Source: Ferirhizobium litorale
GTDB taxonomy: Bacteria > Pseudomonadota > Alphaproteobacteria > Rhizobiales > Rhizobiaceae
DNA length: 64,000 nt
Assembly: GCA_030028905.1 (NCBI GenBank)
Contig: JALDYZ010000008.1
Span: forward strand, 62,001-126,000
Direction: 5' to 3'
A model generated the notes under the pieces. That model was not told the origin of the DNA. It was given only the letters and a program-made list of their open reading frames with translations, and did no database searches. Positions 40,518 to 49,083 of this stretch are shown in pieces. The position numbers and the translations under genes are program-made. Position 1 is the stretch's first letter. Each line of letters begins with the position of its first letter.

Positions 40518-40605
40518 CTACATGCCCAATCTTGATGCGCTGCGACGCATAGGCCGCGCATCCTGATCCTCTACGGTTCGCTACGCGAGGTGTCGTACAG
40601 CCGGA
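40518..40605 (+). pseudogene. arsH remnant (N-terminal fragment)
   Basis: PNLDALRRIGRA continues one frame over as ILILYGSLREVSYSR, the flavin-binding start of ArsH NADPH-dependent FMN reductases. The rest of the gene is missing. In rhizobia arsH normally completes the arsR-aqpS-arsC-arsH operon, so this marks its loss. Confidence 0.75.
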
Positions 40606-40650
40606 GGGCCAAGGGGCAGTCCACAGCGCCACGGCGCGATGACCGGAATC

Positions 40651-40800
40651 ATGAAGGCAAGCGGGTTGCGGTTGTAGGAGGAGGTAACTCTGGTGCCCAG
40701 GTCGTGGCGGAGCTTTCGTAGGTCGGCGATACAGTGTGGGTGACACCGCAACCGTCTGTCCTTCTTCCCGACAGAAACAGGTTGAGTTCGGTCGTTCTGC
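40651..40800 (+). pseudogene. ArsO-like flavoprotein monooxygenase remnant
   Basis: EGKRVAVVGGGNSGAQVVAE is the NADPH-binding Rossmann motif of FAD-dependent monooxygenases often found with ars genes. A TAG follows ELS, and protein-like sequence continues VGDTVWVTPQPSVLLPD. Only this internal piece remains, joined to the arsH fragment. Confidence 0.7.
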
Positions 40801-41078
40801 AAAGGGGCCGACAATCGGCGATTACTCGCGGCCGTTGAGGCCAGTTCCTGGAACTCGCTGGTTGACCTTAGCGACGCCGCGGCGTCGCTTTTGTCGGTCT
40901 TGTTCCGCATGGCCGAAAGAGCGGCGCTACATCAACTTGGCGAGCCCTCCATGCGCCGCGACGGTGTGTCTTTTTGGTCTCGCTTGGTGACGAAGTGTGC
41001 TTCGCGGCATCGGTCGCGTTGTCGCAAGAGGCCGGTTCAGTATATCAACGCAGGCAGAGGGAAAACCACGGGAAACGA
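40801..41078. other. No gene seen between the ars remnants and the acyltransferase
   Basis: Roughly 280 bases without a convincing coding frame. It should hold the promoter of the acyltransferase gene at 41079, but no strong -35/-10 pair was recognised. Confidence 0.35.
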
Positions 41079-43016
41079 ATGAGCGGGAAGTATCGCCCTG
41101 ACATCGACGGCCTGCGCACGATCGCGGTCCTGAGCGTTGTCTTCTATCATGCCGGGTTCAACGTCATCAGCGGTGGTTTCGTCGGCGTCGACGTCTTCTT
41201 CGTGATCTCCGGCTTCCTGATCACCCGCATTATCGTCGACGAAGTAGACGGCACCGGCTCGTTCTCGTTCAGCCGCTTTTACATTCGCCGCGCACGACGC
41301 CTTTTTCCCGCGCTGTTTTCGACTGTTTTCGCAAGCTTCGTCCTCGGGCTCGCCTTGTTGCCGCCGGAACAGATGCAGCAGTTTGCCGGGTCGATCATCT
41401 ATTCGCTCACCAGCCTTTCCAACTTTTTCTTCTGGTGGCAGAGCGGCTATTTCGATGCCGAGGCGGCGTCGAAACCGCTCCTGCACACGTGGTCGCTCAG
41501 CGTCGAGGAGCAGTTCTATCTCGTCTGGCCGGCCTTGATGTCGCTGCTGCTGATCAGGTTCGGGCAGCGTCTGGCCCTCGGTTTCGTCATTGTCAGCGCA
41601 CTGCTCAGCCTGGCCGTCGCGCAATTCCTCTTGGTTGTCGACCCGGCCGCTGCCTTCTTCCTGCTGCCGGCGCGCATCGTCGAACTGGCGATCGGCGGCG
41701 CCATGGTGTGGGCCGTCAGGTGGCAACCGAAGCACGGCTTCGTGTGCGAGGCAGCCCTGGTCGCCGGCCTTGCGTTGATTGCCTTGCCGATCTTCCTGTT
41801 CACGTCCGACACGCCGTTCCCCGGGCTGAATGCCCTGATCCCATGCCTCGGGACCGCGCTGGTCATTTACGCGGGCACGGCGCGCTATGCAGGGCTTCTG
41901 CTTCGAAACCCTGTTTCGGTCCTCATCGGCAAGGCCAGCTATTCGATCTACCTGGTGCATTGGCCCTTGGTCGTCTTCTACGCCACCTACACGTTCGACG
42001 GACCCGGGCTGGCGGGCAAGTTCGGGCTGGTCGCCCTGGCGATCGTGCTCGGAGCGCTGCAATACTGGCTTGTCGAACAACGCTTCCGGCATGAAGGCGT
42101 GGCGAGCATGAGGCGGACCTATTTCGCAGCCGCCTGCGCGGGGCTTGCGCTGGTCGTGGCCTTGCCGGCCGCGAGCATCTGGCAGGGCGACGGCGCCTCC
42201 TGGCGCATTCCGGGCGATCGGCTGGCGCAGTCCAACCTGGACCTGCGGATGCAGGAGAAGCGCACTTACTGCGGAAAATTCAGCCCCGACATGCCGAAGG
42301 CAATCTTTCCCTGCCAGTTTCACCGCGGCAAGGACAAGGACCTGATCCTCTGGGGCGACAGCCACGCGCTGCATCTGGTTGCCGGATTTGCCGAGACCTA
42401 CCCCGACTTCAACGTCTATGTCGCCACGATGAGCGGATGTGTGCCGCAAAACGGTTTTGCGGGCTACGTGAGAGCGGCAAACCGCAACCGCACGCAGGAG
42501 TGCATCGCGCAAAACCGCGCGCTTCTCGATTTCCTGCCTGGTCACCGGCCTTCCTTCGTCGTCGTGACGAGCGCGAAGCGGGATACGCCGGAAGAGGTTG
42601 CCGCCCCGATCAATGCCGTCATGGACGATCTGGCGCGGACCCGGCACACGTCGATCTACCTCGGCGATTTCATTCGCCCCGGACGGGAACTGGGCACCTG
42701 CTCGAGCGTGCCGGAACTGCTGATCAGCGACGAGATGAACAGGCAGCGGTGCATTGCCGAAGCGGAAACGGTTACGAGAGAATTGGCCTACAACGAGGCG
42801 ATAGCGAAGCTAGTGAGATCCTTCGTCCCGGTCAATGATATCCAGTGCCCGCAGGGCCGCTGCGTCTTCTATCGCGACGAGACGCCGCTTTTCCGTGATT
42901 CCCACCATCTTTCGATGCAGGGTTCGGCCTTTTTCGTTGCCGACCTCAAGAGAAAACTCGAACCGCTCCTGAACCGATTTGTCGCGAACCGGGCATATCG
43001 GGGCAGCGCGGGGTAG
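41079..43016 (+). CDS. Membrane acyltransferase-3 fused to SGNH hydrolase-like domain (OafA type)
   Basis: A 645-residue protein. Residues 1-345 are the acyltransferase-3 domain with about ten membrane helices and the conserved motifs YRPDIDGLRTIAVLSVVFYH, GVDVFFVISGFLIT and SFSRFYIRRARRLFPA. From about 410 an SGNH-like domain shows the block-I motif LILWGDSHALHL and a C-terminal DSHHLS. It O-acetylates a sugar of a surface polysaccharide. ATG 41079 begins at the domain start. Confidence 0.9.
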   Translation: MSGKYRPDIDGLRTIAVLSVVFYHAGFNVISGGFVGVDVFFVISGFLITRIIVDEVDGTGSFSFSRFYIRRARRLFPALFSTVFASFVLGLALLPPEQMQQFAGSIIYSLTSLSNFFFWWQSGYFDAEAASKPLLHTWSLSVEEQFYLVWPALMSLLLIRFGQRLALGFVIVSALLSLAVAQFLLVVDPAAAFFLLPARIVELAIGGAMVWAVRWQPKHGFVCEAALVAGLALIALPIFLFTSDTPFPGLNALIPCLGTALVIYAGTARYAGLLLRNPVSVLIGKASYSIYLVHWPLVVFYATYTFDGPGLAGKFGLVALAIVLGALQYWLVEQRFRHEGVASMRRTYFAAACAGLALVVALPAASIWQGDGASWRIPGDRLAQSNLDLRMQEKRTYCGKFSPDMPKAIFPCQFHRGKDKDLILWGDSHALHLVAGFAETYPDFNVYVATMSGCVPQNGFAGYVRAANRNRTQECIAQNRALLDFLPGHRPSFVVVTSAKRDTPEEVAAPINAVMDDLARTRHTSIYLGDFIRPGRELGTCSSVPELLISDEMNRQRCIAEAETVTRELAYNEAIAKLVRSFVPVNDIQCPQGRCVFYRDETPLFRDSHHLSMQGSAFFVADLKRKLEPLLNRFVANRAYRGSAG

Positions 43017-43141
43017 GGGGTAGGTGACCGATCGTGTCGCATGCTACTGAACAACTCCCCAATTTTGTGTGCCCGCGGAGTTGATTGTGGATTGCCAACG
43101 TGGCTATGGTCCGCACGTTTCCAGATGACGCAGGGTGTCCA

Positions 43142-43855
43142 ATGTCGTTTTCGCTTAAAGCATTCCTCGGGCTCAAGAAGCGCCGGGTAACCAAGACCGC
43201 GCCGAAGAAGGCCGTTCAAATCAAGCCACAACCGGCGGAGGAGCCGGTTACTGAGGTGATCCCGTTAAGCCACGATGGGGCCAAGGCTTACTGGGCTTCC
43301 CGCCGAAACGGTGCCGAAAACGAACCCATCAGCTATGCCAATGTCGATTTGACTAGAACCAAGTTCCTAGAAGAGAAGATTCGGAAACATATGCCGAGCA
43401 CGGCGCGCATTCTGGAAGTCGGCCCGAATGCCGGTCGAAACCTTGCATATCTGCATGACATGGGCTTCACGAATCTCGCCGGGATCGAGATCAATCCCGC
43501 AGCTGTCGAGGTGATGCGCAGGTCTTACCCCCAACTGGCCGATATCCCGATCACGGTTTCTCCTATCGAAGACGCTATCAAGGCGATTGAAGACGGATCA
43601 TTCGATCTTATATTCACGATGGCAGTCCTCGAGCACGTTCACTCTGACAGCAATTGGATCTTCGCGGAAATGGCGCGAATCGCTTCTAACCTCCTCACAA
43701 TTGAAGATGAGATTTCTACTTCCGTCAGGCATTTTCCTCGTCAATATAAGACAGTATTCGAAGGGCTAGGGATGAAGGAGGTTGACTTTTCCGACGTCGT
43801 TCCTGGCTTAACAAAGAAGTTCCGCTACCGCTTCTTCCAAAGAGATGTTTCTTGA
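43142..43855 (+). CDS. Class I SAM-dependent methyltransferase
   Basis: A 237-residue protein. After a basic, Pro/Lys-rich N-terminal 50 residues (KKRRVTKTAPKKAVQIKPQ) comes a Rossmann methyltransferase domain: ARILEVGPNAGRNLAYLHDM (motif I), GIEINPAAVEVMRR (motif II) and FDLIFTMAVLEHVHSDSNW. It lies between the acyltransferases and the pse genes, so a sugar or polysaccharide substrate is likely but unproven. Confidence 0.82.
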   Translation: MSFSLKAFLGLKKRRVTKTAPKKAVQIKPQPAEEPVTEVIPLSHDGAKAYWASRRNGAENEPISYANVDLTRTKFLEEKIRKHMPSTARILEVGPNAGRNLAYLHDMGFTNLAGIEINPAAVEVMRRSYPQLADIPITVSPIEDAIKAIEDGSFDLIFTMAVLEHVHSDSNWIFAEMARIASNLLTIEDEISTSVRHFPRQYKTVFEGLGMKEVDFSDVVPGLTKKFRYRFFQRDVS

Positions 43856-44106
43856 CGGTGGCTAAAAGCGATAAGCGATTTTTTATTCGTTCGGCTGCTG
43901 AAGGGCTGTCTGTTTTTCTGATAGTTCTCTGCGCACAGTCTGGAATGCGTGGCGCGATTAAGCATCAGGGTTCGACCGCTTCCTTGGTTTCGAAAGAGAG
44001 ATAGCGAAGTTCAATGAAAGGCTCATCGAGTTCGTGCGGCGAATGCCCTGAGTAAGGCCAGCAAGGACTGCGGCGTTTACTCAAAGGGGGGGCGCCACAG
44101 GCTTGC

Positions 44107-46053
44107 CTACCGTGCTGCCGAGAGGATGCGATCGCCGACATGCGCCTGCTTTCCGAGCAGGCGGGCGCCCTCATAGGTCAGGTGCCCGTAGTCCCGGTAG
44201 AGAAATGTACCGTCAAGGACGGTTCGGCAACTGCTCTCGTCGCACAGAAAGTCGAATACATCGATGACGGGCGCATCGGCCGATGTCGATGCAAGCTTGA
44301 GCATAGTAAGAGTGTCACCTCTATCCTCCAGGTGACTTTCCACCGAAATTTCACATGTTGCCTGCGCGCCGAACGTCAGCAGGCCGCGAGCATGTCGCTC
44401 CAGACAAGACCCGATATCCGTTCCGTTGGATGGGGGGGGTGCCAAGATTGCAACGCGCTTGCCCTCCGCCCTGACCTTCATTGCTAACGCGGAGAGGCCT
44501 GAGGCGGCGAGTTCGATTGAAGGCTCGTTCGCGACTTGCTCGGATCCGTTGCCGATCAGCATAAGGCTGTTTGATTGCAAGATCGACTGGAAGCGCCCGG
44601 CGATAACCACGATTTCGATACTTGGGTTGTTGGCGATGTACCGCAGAACGTTGTCGTTGAACGCCATACACTTCTCAGCAAAGGCGCGATTGTAGGGTCC
44701 GTCGTTTTCTCGGGAAAATCGTGCCATTCCAGCGAGCGGGTCGCACGCGCTCATTGTCACCTGCGCGAGACCGGCATCGGTCAGAGGCGCGATCAGCGCC
44801 GATGTCCAGGCCATCGCGTAGGAATCGCCCCAAACCAGAATTTTGGCGTCGGGTTTTGTTTTGCACTTTTCAGGCAGTTCACCGGTGAATTCATGCTTCC
44901 CACCAAAATTGCAGGTGCGGTCAAGGCCGTAGTTGGCGCGCCTGATGTGTTTGAAGTCCAATTCGGGAGCTTTGGCTGCGCTGAGCGTCGAGGGTGTGAT
45001 GACGAGAAGAAGCGCAACGGCCGTCATTCCGCCTGTAACGTGGCGGGGGACAGCTTGGAAACCACGGCGGAATGGCTCCTCGACCAGGCGGTTGAGCAAC
45101 AACGCAGCGGCGAAGGATAGTGCCACTGCCGCAATTGTGACGGCGATCGGTGCATCGCCAACCCATGTTAAGCGTGTGAACACGAGGATCGGCCAATGCA
45201 CTAAATACAGAGAGTAAGAGATATCTCCAATGTATGCGAGGGCCTTCACCGGTCTCGCCGATTCCCAGGGACTACCATCGCGCCCAAGGACAAGGACGAG
45301 CGTCGAGATGCAAACAAGGAAAGCGTCGAGTCCGGGATGTGGCAATCCGGAGGGGAAAAACGGCACGACAAGCAGGATGAAGATCGCTGGCAGCCGGGCA
45401 AAAGACAATCCGCGACGTCCGATGAGGTTGTGGCCTGCCAAGGCTCCAAGCGAGCCAACTCCAAGTTCCCATATCCTCGTAAGCGGCAGATAAAATGCGA
45501 AATCAGGGTAGCGGGGAGCGGCGTAAACGCTCAGGCAGAAGCTGACCGCAACGATCGCAGATACTGCGGAAACCCAGACCTTGCGCGGAGTCACCAGGAG
45601 AAAAATCGGCATTACAAAGTAGTATTGCTCTTCGACGGCCAGTGACCAGAAATGAAGGAGGGGCTTCATTTCTGCCGCACCCTCAAAATACCCCGTTTGG
45701 TGGAACAGGACGAAGTTTACGACAAAGGCAATCGAGCCTATGACCTGCGCGCGGAGGTCGGCCAGTTCGATTTCTGCAAGCACGAAAGGCGCGCAAACTA
45801 CCACAAGGGCAATGACGACATAGGCTGCCGGCAATAAGCGTTTGGCGCGGCGGTAGTAGAAATTGGCGAAGCTGAAGTTTCCGCCCTCTAGCCCCTTCTT
45901 TATAAGCCCGGTAATAAGGAAACCAGAGAGCACGAAGAACAAATCAACGCCAAGGTATCCGGCAGACAGACCGGGCAGTCCGGCATGGTAGGCGACAACG
46001 AGAAGTACCGCTATCCCGCGTAGCGCCTGAATATCGAGCCTGTGTTCTGCCAT
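44107..46053 (-). CDS. Second acyltransferase-3/SGNH fusion protein
   Basis: A 648-residue paralogue of the 41079 protein on the opposite strand: EHRLDIQALRGIAVLLVVAY, GVDLFFVLSGFLITGLI, NFYYRRAKRLLPAAYV in the membrane domain, and an SGNH-like C-terminus with ILVWGDSYAMAW and DYGHLTYEGARLL. ATG 46053 is used; ATG 46056 is adjacent. Longer frames upstream overlap the promoter region of pseB. It probably O-acetylates the polysaccharide made by this locus. Confidence 0.9.
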   Translation of the reverse strand: MAEHRLDIQALRGIAVLLVVAYHAGLPGLSAGYLGVDLFFVLSGFLITGLIKKGLEGGNFSFANFYYRRAKRLLPAAYVVIALVVVCAPFVLAEIELADLRAQVIGSIAFVVNFVLFHQTGYFEGAAEMKPLLHFWSLAVEEQYYFVMPIFLLVTPRKVWVSAVSAIVAVSFCLSVYAAPRYPDFAFYLPLTRIWELGVGSLGALAGHNLIGRRGLSFARLPAIFILLVVPFFPSGLPHPGLDAFLVCISTLVLVLGRDGSPWESARPVKALAYIGDISYSLYLVHWPILVFTRLTWVGDAPIAVTIAAVALSFAAALLLNRLVEEPFRRGFQAVPRHVTGGMTAVALLLVITPSTLSAAKAPELDFKHIRRANYGLDRTCNFGGKHEFTGELPEKCKTKPDAKILVWGDSYAMAWTSALIAPLTDAGLAQVTMSACDPLAGMARFSRENDGPYNRAFAEKCMAFNDNVLRYIANNPSIEIVVIAGRFQSILQSNSLMLIGNGSEQVANEPSIELAASGLSALAMKVRAEGKRVAILAPPPSNGTDIGSCLERHARGLLTFGAQATCEISVESHLEDRGDTLTMLKLASTSADAPVIDVFDFLCDESSCRTVLDGTFLYRDYGHLTYEGARLLGKQAHVGDRILSAAR

Positions 46054-46232
46054 CATGCCTCTCGTGTGTCGGTGGTGCCATGGGTGTCTACCGACCGAGC
46101 TTTCTGCCCGCAAGCGCATGACGGCAACACCGGATAGCGAATTTGCCGAGCGCCATGATCGACGCCTCGCCTCTGGCGCATCCCTTCCTGCAGTGCTATT
46201 GGCCTTCAAAACCGCACATGCAGGGAAATGAT

Positions 46233-47231
46233 ATGCTGAAAGAGGCGTCCATTCTTGTCACCGGGGGCACGGGATCGTTCGGACACGCGTTCCTGCCCAT
46301 GACGCTCGAAAAATACAACCCGAAAAGAATTATCGTCTTTTCGCGTGACGAGATGAAGCAGTGGGAGATGGCCAAGAAGTTCGAGGGCGATCCCCGCGTC
46401 CGCTTCTTCATTGGCGACGTGCGCGACAAGGAGCGGCTGCACCGCGCCCTCGACGGCATCGACTATGTCGTCCACGCGGCGGCGACCAAGATCGTCCCGA
46501 CAGCGGAATACAACCCCTTCGAATGCGTCAAGACCAACGTGCAGGGCGCGATGAACCTGATCGACGTCTGCATCGATCGCGGCGTCAAGCGGGTCGTGGC
46601 GCTTTCGACCGACAAGGCCAGCAGCCCGGTCAACCTCTATGGCGCAACCAAGCTCGCCTCCGACAAGCTGTTCGTGGCGGGCAATTCCTATGCCGGCGGC
46701 CACGACACCCGCTTCGCCGTCGTTCGCTACGGCAATGTCATGGGCTCGCGCGGATCGGTCATCCCCTTCTTCCTGTCGATCGCCGACAAGGGGGAACTGC
46801 CGATTACCGACGAGCGCATGACGCGCTTCATGATCACGCTCGAGCAGGGCGTGGAACTGGTCTGGCACGCGTTTGACGACATGGAGGGCGGCGAGATCTA
46901 CGTCAAGAAGATCCCCTCGATGAAGGTGACCGACCTTGCCCGCGCCGTCGCGCCTGAGGCGAAGCTCCGTTTCGTCGGCATCCGCCCGGGCGAGAAGCTG
47001 CACGAACAGATGATCGGCGAGGAGGACTCGTTCTATACCTACGAGTACCCCGAGCATTTCAAGATCCTGCCAGCCATCCACAACTGGCACGCCAGCAACG
47101 AGCGGATCAAGGATGGCGTGAAGGTGCCGGACGGATTTAGCTATACGAGCAGCAACAACCGGGAGTGGATGAGTGTCGAGACGCTCCAGTCCTGGGTCGA
47201 AGCCAACAAGACCAAGATCGGGAAAGTCTGA
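46233..47231 (+). CDS. pseB: UDP-GlcNAc 4,6-dehydratase (inverting) PseB
   Basis: A 332-residue SDR enzyme: NAD(P)-binding ILVTGGTGSFGHAFL, FSRDEMKQWEMAK, AAATKIVPTAEYNPFECVKTN (the catalytic region; the usual YxxxK appears as LYGATKLASDKLF with Asp/Lys/Tyr of the PseB type) and YGNVMGSRGSVIPFF. It makes the 4-keto-6-deoxy-L-altro sugar, step one of pseudaminic acid synthesis. ATG 46233 follows AGGGAAA. Confidence 0.94.
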   Translation: MLKEASILVTGGTGSFGHAFLPMTLEKYNPKRIIVFSRDEMKQWEMAKKFEGDPRVRFFIGDVRDKERLHRALDGIDYVVHAAATKIVPTAEYNPFECVKTNVQGAMNLIDVCIDRGVKRVVALSTDKASSPVNLYGATKLASDKLFVAGNSYAGGHDTRFAVVRYGNVMGSRGSVIPFFLSIADKGELPITDERMTRFMITLEQGVELVWHAFDDMEGGEIYVKKIPSMKVTDLARAVAPEAKLRFVGIRPGEKLHEQMIGEEDSFYTYEYPEHFKILPAIHNWHASNERIKDGVKVPDGFSYTSSNNREWMSVETLQSWVEANKTKIGKV

Positions 47232-47233
47232 GG

Positions 47234-48397
47234 ATGATTCCCTACGGGCGGCAGGACATAAGCGAAGCTGACATCGAAGCGGTCGTCAGTGTTCTGAAGT
47301 CGGATTTTCTGACGCAAGGGCCTGCCGTGCCGCGCTTCGAGCAGGCGATCGCCGCCCATTGCGGCGCCGCCCATGCCGTTGCGGTCAACAGTGCCACCTC
47401 GGCGCTGCATATTGCCTGCCTTGCTCTCGGCCTCGGGCCGGGCGACTGGCTGTGGACCTCGCCCGTAAGCTTCGTGGCGTCGTCGAATTGCGCGCTCTAT
47501 TGTGGCGCGCAGGTCGATTTCGTCGACATCGATCCGCGAACCTACAATCTTTGCCCGAAAGCGCTGGAGCAGAAGCTCGTGGAGGCGGAGAAGGCCGGCA
47601 GGCTGCCCAAGATCGTGATGCCGGTCCACCTTTGCGGCCAGCCTTGCGACATGGCGGCAATCGCTGCCCTTGCGCGCCGCTTCGGCTTCCGGGTGGTCGA
47701 GGACGCTTCGCACGCGATCGGCGGCAGGTACCGCGATGAGCCGATCGGCAATTGCCGCTACAGCGACATCACCGTCTTCAGCTTCCATCCTGTCAAGATC
47801 ATCACCACCGCAGAAGGCGGGCTTGCGGCGACCAACGACCCGCAGCTTGCCGCCCGAATGGAGTTGCTGCGCAGCCACGGCATCACCCGTAATCCATCGC
47901 TGATGACCCATGAACCCGACGGCCCGTGGTACTATCAGCAGGTGGACCTCGGCTTCAACTACCGGATGACCGAGCTGCAGGCGGCGCTCGGGCTCAGCCA
48001 GTTGGACCGGCTCGACCACTATGTCGCGCAGCGCCACCGCCTGGCGAGGCGCTACGACGAACTGCTGGCTGAATTGCCGGTTACAACGCCGTGGCAACAT
48101 CCCGACGGCTACTCCGGCCTGCATCTTTACGTGGTCCGCCTGCGTCTCGACCAGATATCGCCAAAAACGCATCGAGACGTGTTCGAGGATCTGCGGGCGA
48201 AGGGCATCGGCGTCAATCTTCACTACATTCCCATCCACACCCAGCCCTACTATCAGAAGCTGGGCTTCCGGAACGGCGACTTCCCGCAGGCCGAGGCCCA
48301 TTATGCCGAAGCGATCAGCCTCCCCATGTTCGCGACCATGACCGACGCACAGCAGGAGCTGGTGGTTTCTGCGCTGACCGAGGCCCTTTCGACATGA
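47234..48397 (+). CDS. pseC: UDP-4-keto-6-deoxy sugar C4 aminotransferase PseC
   Basis: A 387-residue DegT/DnrJ/EryC1 PLP enzyme: AVNSATSALHIACLALGLGPGD, SFVASSNCALYCGAQVDFVD, VVEDASHAIGGRY and the PLP-lysine in TVFSFHPVKIITTAEGG. It performs the second step, 4-amination with glutamate. It starts 2 bases after pseB and overlaps pseF (ATGA). Confidence 0.94.
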   Translation: MIPYGRQDISEADIEAVVSVLKSDFLTQGPAVPRFEQAIAAHCGAAHAVAVNSATSALHIACLALGLGPGDWLWTSPVSFVASSNCALYCGAQVDFVDIDPRTYNLCPKALEQKLVEAEKAGRLPKIVMPVHLCGQPCDMAAIAALARRFGFRVVEDASHAIGGRYRDEPIGNCRYSDITVFSFHPVKIITTAEGGLAATNDPQLAARMELLRSHGITRNPSLMTHEPDGPWYYQQVDLGFNYRMTELQAALGLSQLDRLDHYVAQRHRLARRYDELLAELPVTTPWQHPDGYSGLHLYVVRLRLDQISPKTHRDVFEDLRAKGIGVNLHYIPIHTQPYYQKLGFRNGDFPQAEAHYAEAISLPMFATMTDAQQELVVSALTEALST

Positions 48398-49083
48398 GGC
48401 TCGCGGTCATCCCCGCCCGCGGCGGCAGCAAGCGCATTCCGCGGAAGAACATAAAGCCGTTCGCCGGCAGGCCGATGATTGCCTGGTCGATCGATGCGGC
48501 ACTGGCAAGCGGTTGTTTCGACCGTATCATCGTCTCGACCGACGACGAGGAGATCGCGGACGTCGCAAGCTCGGCGGGCGCGGAGGTTCCTTTCGTGCGG
48601 CCGGCCGATCTCAGCGACGACCATACCGCAACGATTCCGGTTATCGCCCATGCCGTATCGTGGATGCGAGAGAATGGGAGCGAACCGGAATACGTTTGCT
48701 GCATCTATGCCACCGCCCCTTTCGTCCGCGCAGAAGATATCGCCCACGGTCTACGCATTCTCGAGGAAAGCGGCGCGGACTATGCGTTCAGCGTGACGTC
48801 CTACCCGTTCCCGATTCAGCGCGCCGTCCGCCTGACGGCAGACGGCAGGATGGAAATGTTCCATCCGGAGCATTTCAGCACCCGCTCGCAGGATCTTGAG
48901 GAGGCATTTCACGACGCTGGGCAGTTTTACTGGGGACGGACCGGGGCGTGGCTCGAAGGGCGGCCGATCTTTTCACCCAGCGCTGCGGCTGTTGTCCTGC
49001 CCCGCTATCGCGTCCAGGACATCGACACGCCGGAAGACTGGGAACGGGCCGAACTGATGTTCACGGCGGTGCGTGAAAAATGA
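48394..49083 (+). CDS. pseF: CMP-pseudaminic acid cytidylyltransferase PseF
   Basis: A 229-residue NTP transferase: RLAVIPARGGSKRIPRKNIK (nucleotide binding), DRIIVSTDDEEIADVA, CIYATAPFVRAEDI and a C-terminal VQDIDTPEDWERAE as in PseF/NeuA proteins. It activates pseudaminic acid with CTP, the last biosynthetic step. It overlaps neighbours by four bases on both sides. Confidence 0.94.
   Translation: MRLAVIPARGGSKRIPRKNIKPFAGRPMIAWSIDAALASGCFDRIIVSTDDEEIADVASSAGAEVPFVRPADLSDDHTATIPVIAHAVSWMRENGSEPEYVCCIYATAPFVRAEDIAHGLRILEESGADYAFSVTSYPFPIQRAVRLTADGRMEMFHPEHFSTRSQDLEEAFHDAGQFYWGRTGAWLEGRPIFSPSAAAVVLPRYRVQDIDTPEDWERAELMFTAVREK

Noticed and set aside
41037-42647. 536-residue minus-strand open frame
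   Set aside because: It is the antisense shadow of the acyltransferase gene, with Arg/Gly/Glu/Gln-rich sequence, no domain and no SD.
47141-48301. 386-residue minus-strand open frame
   Set aside because: Antisense to pseC, which has all PLP-enzyme motifs.
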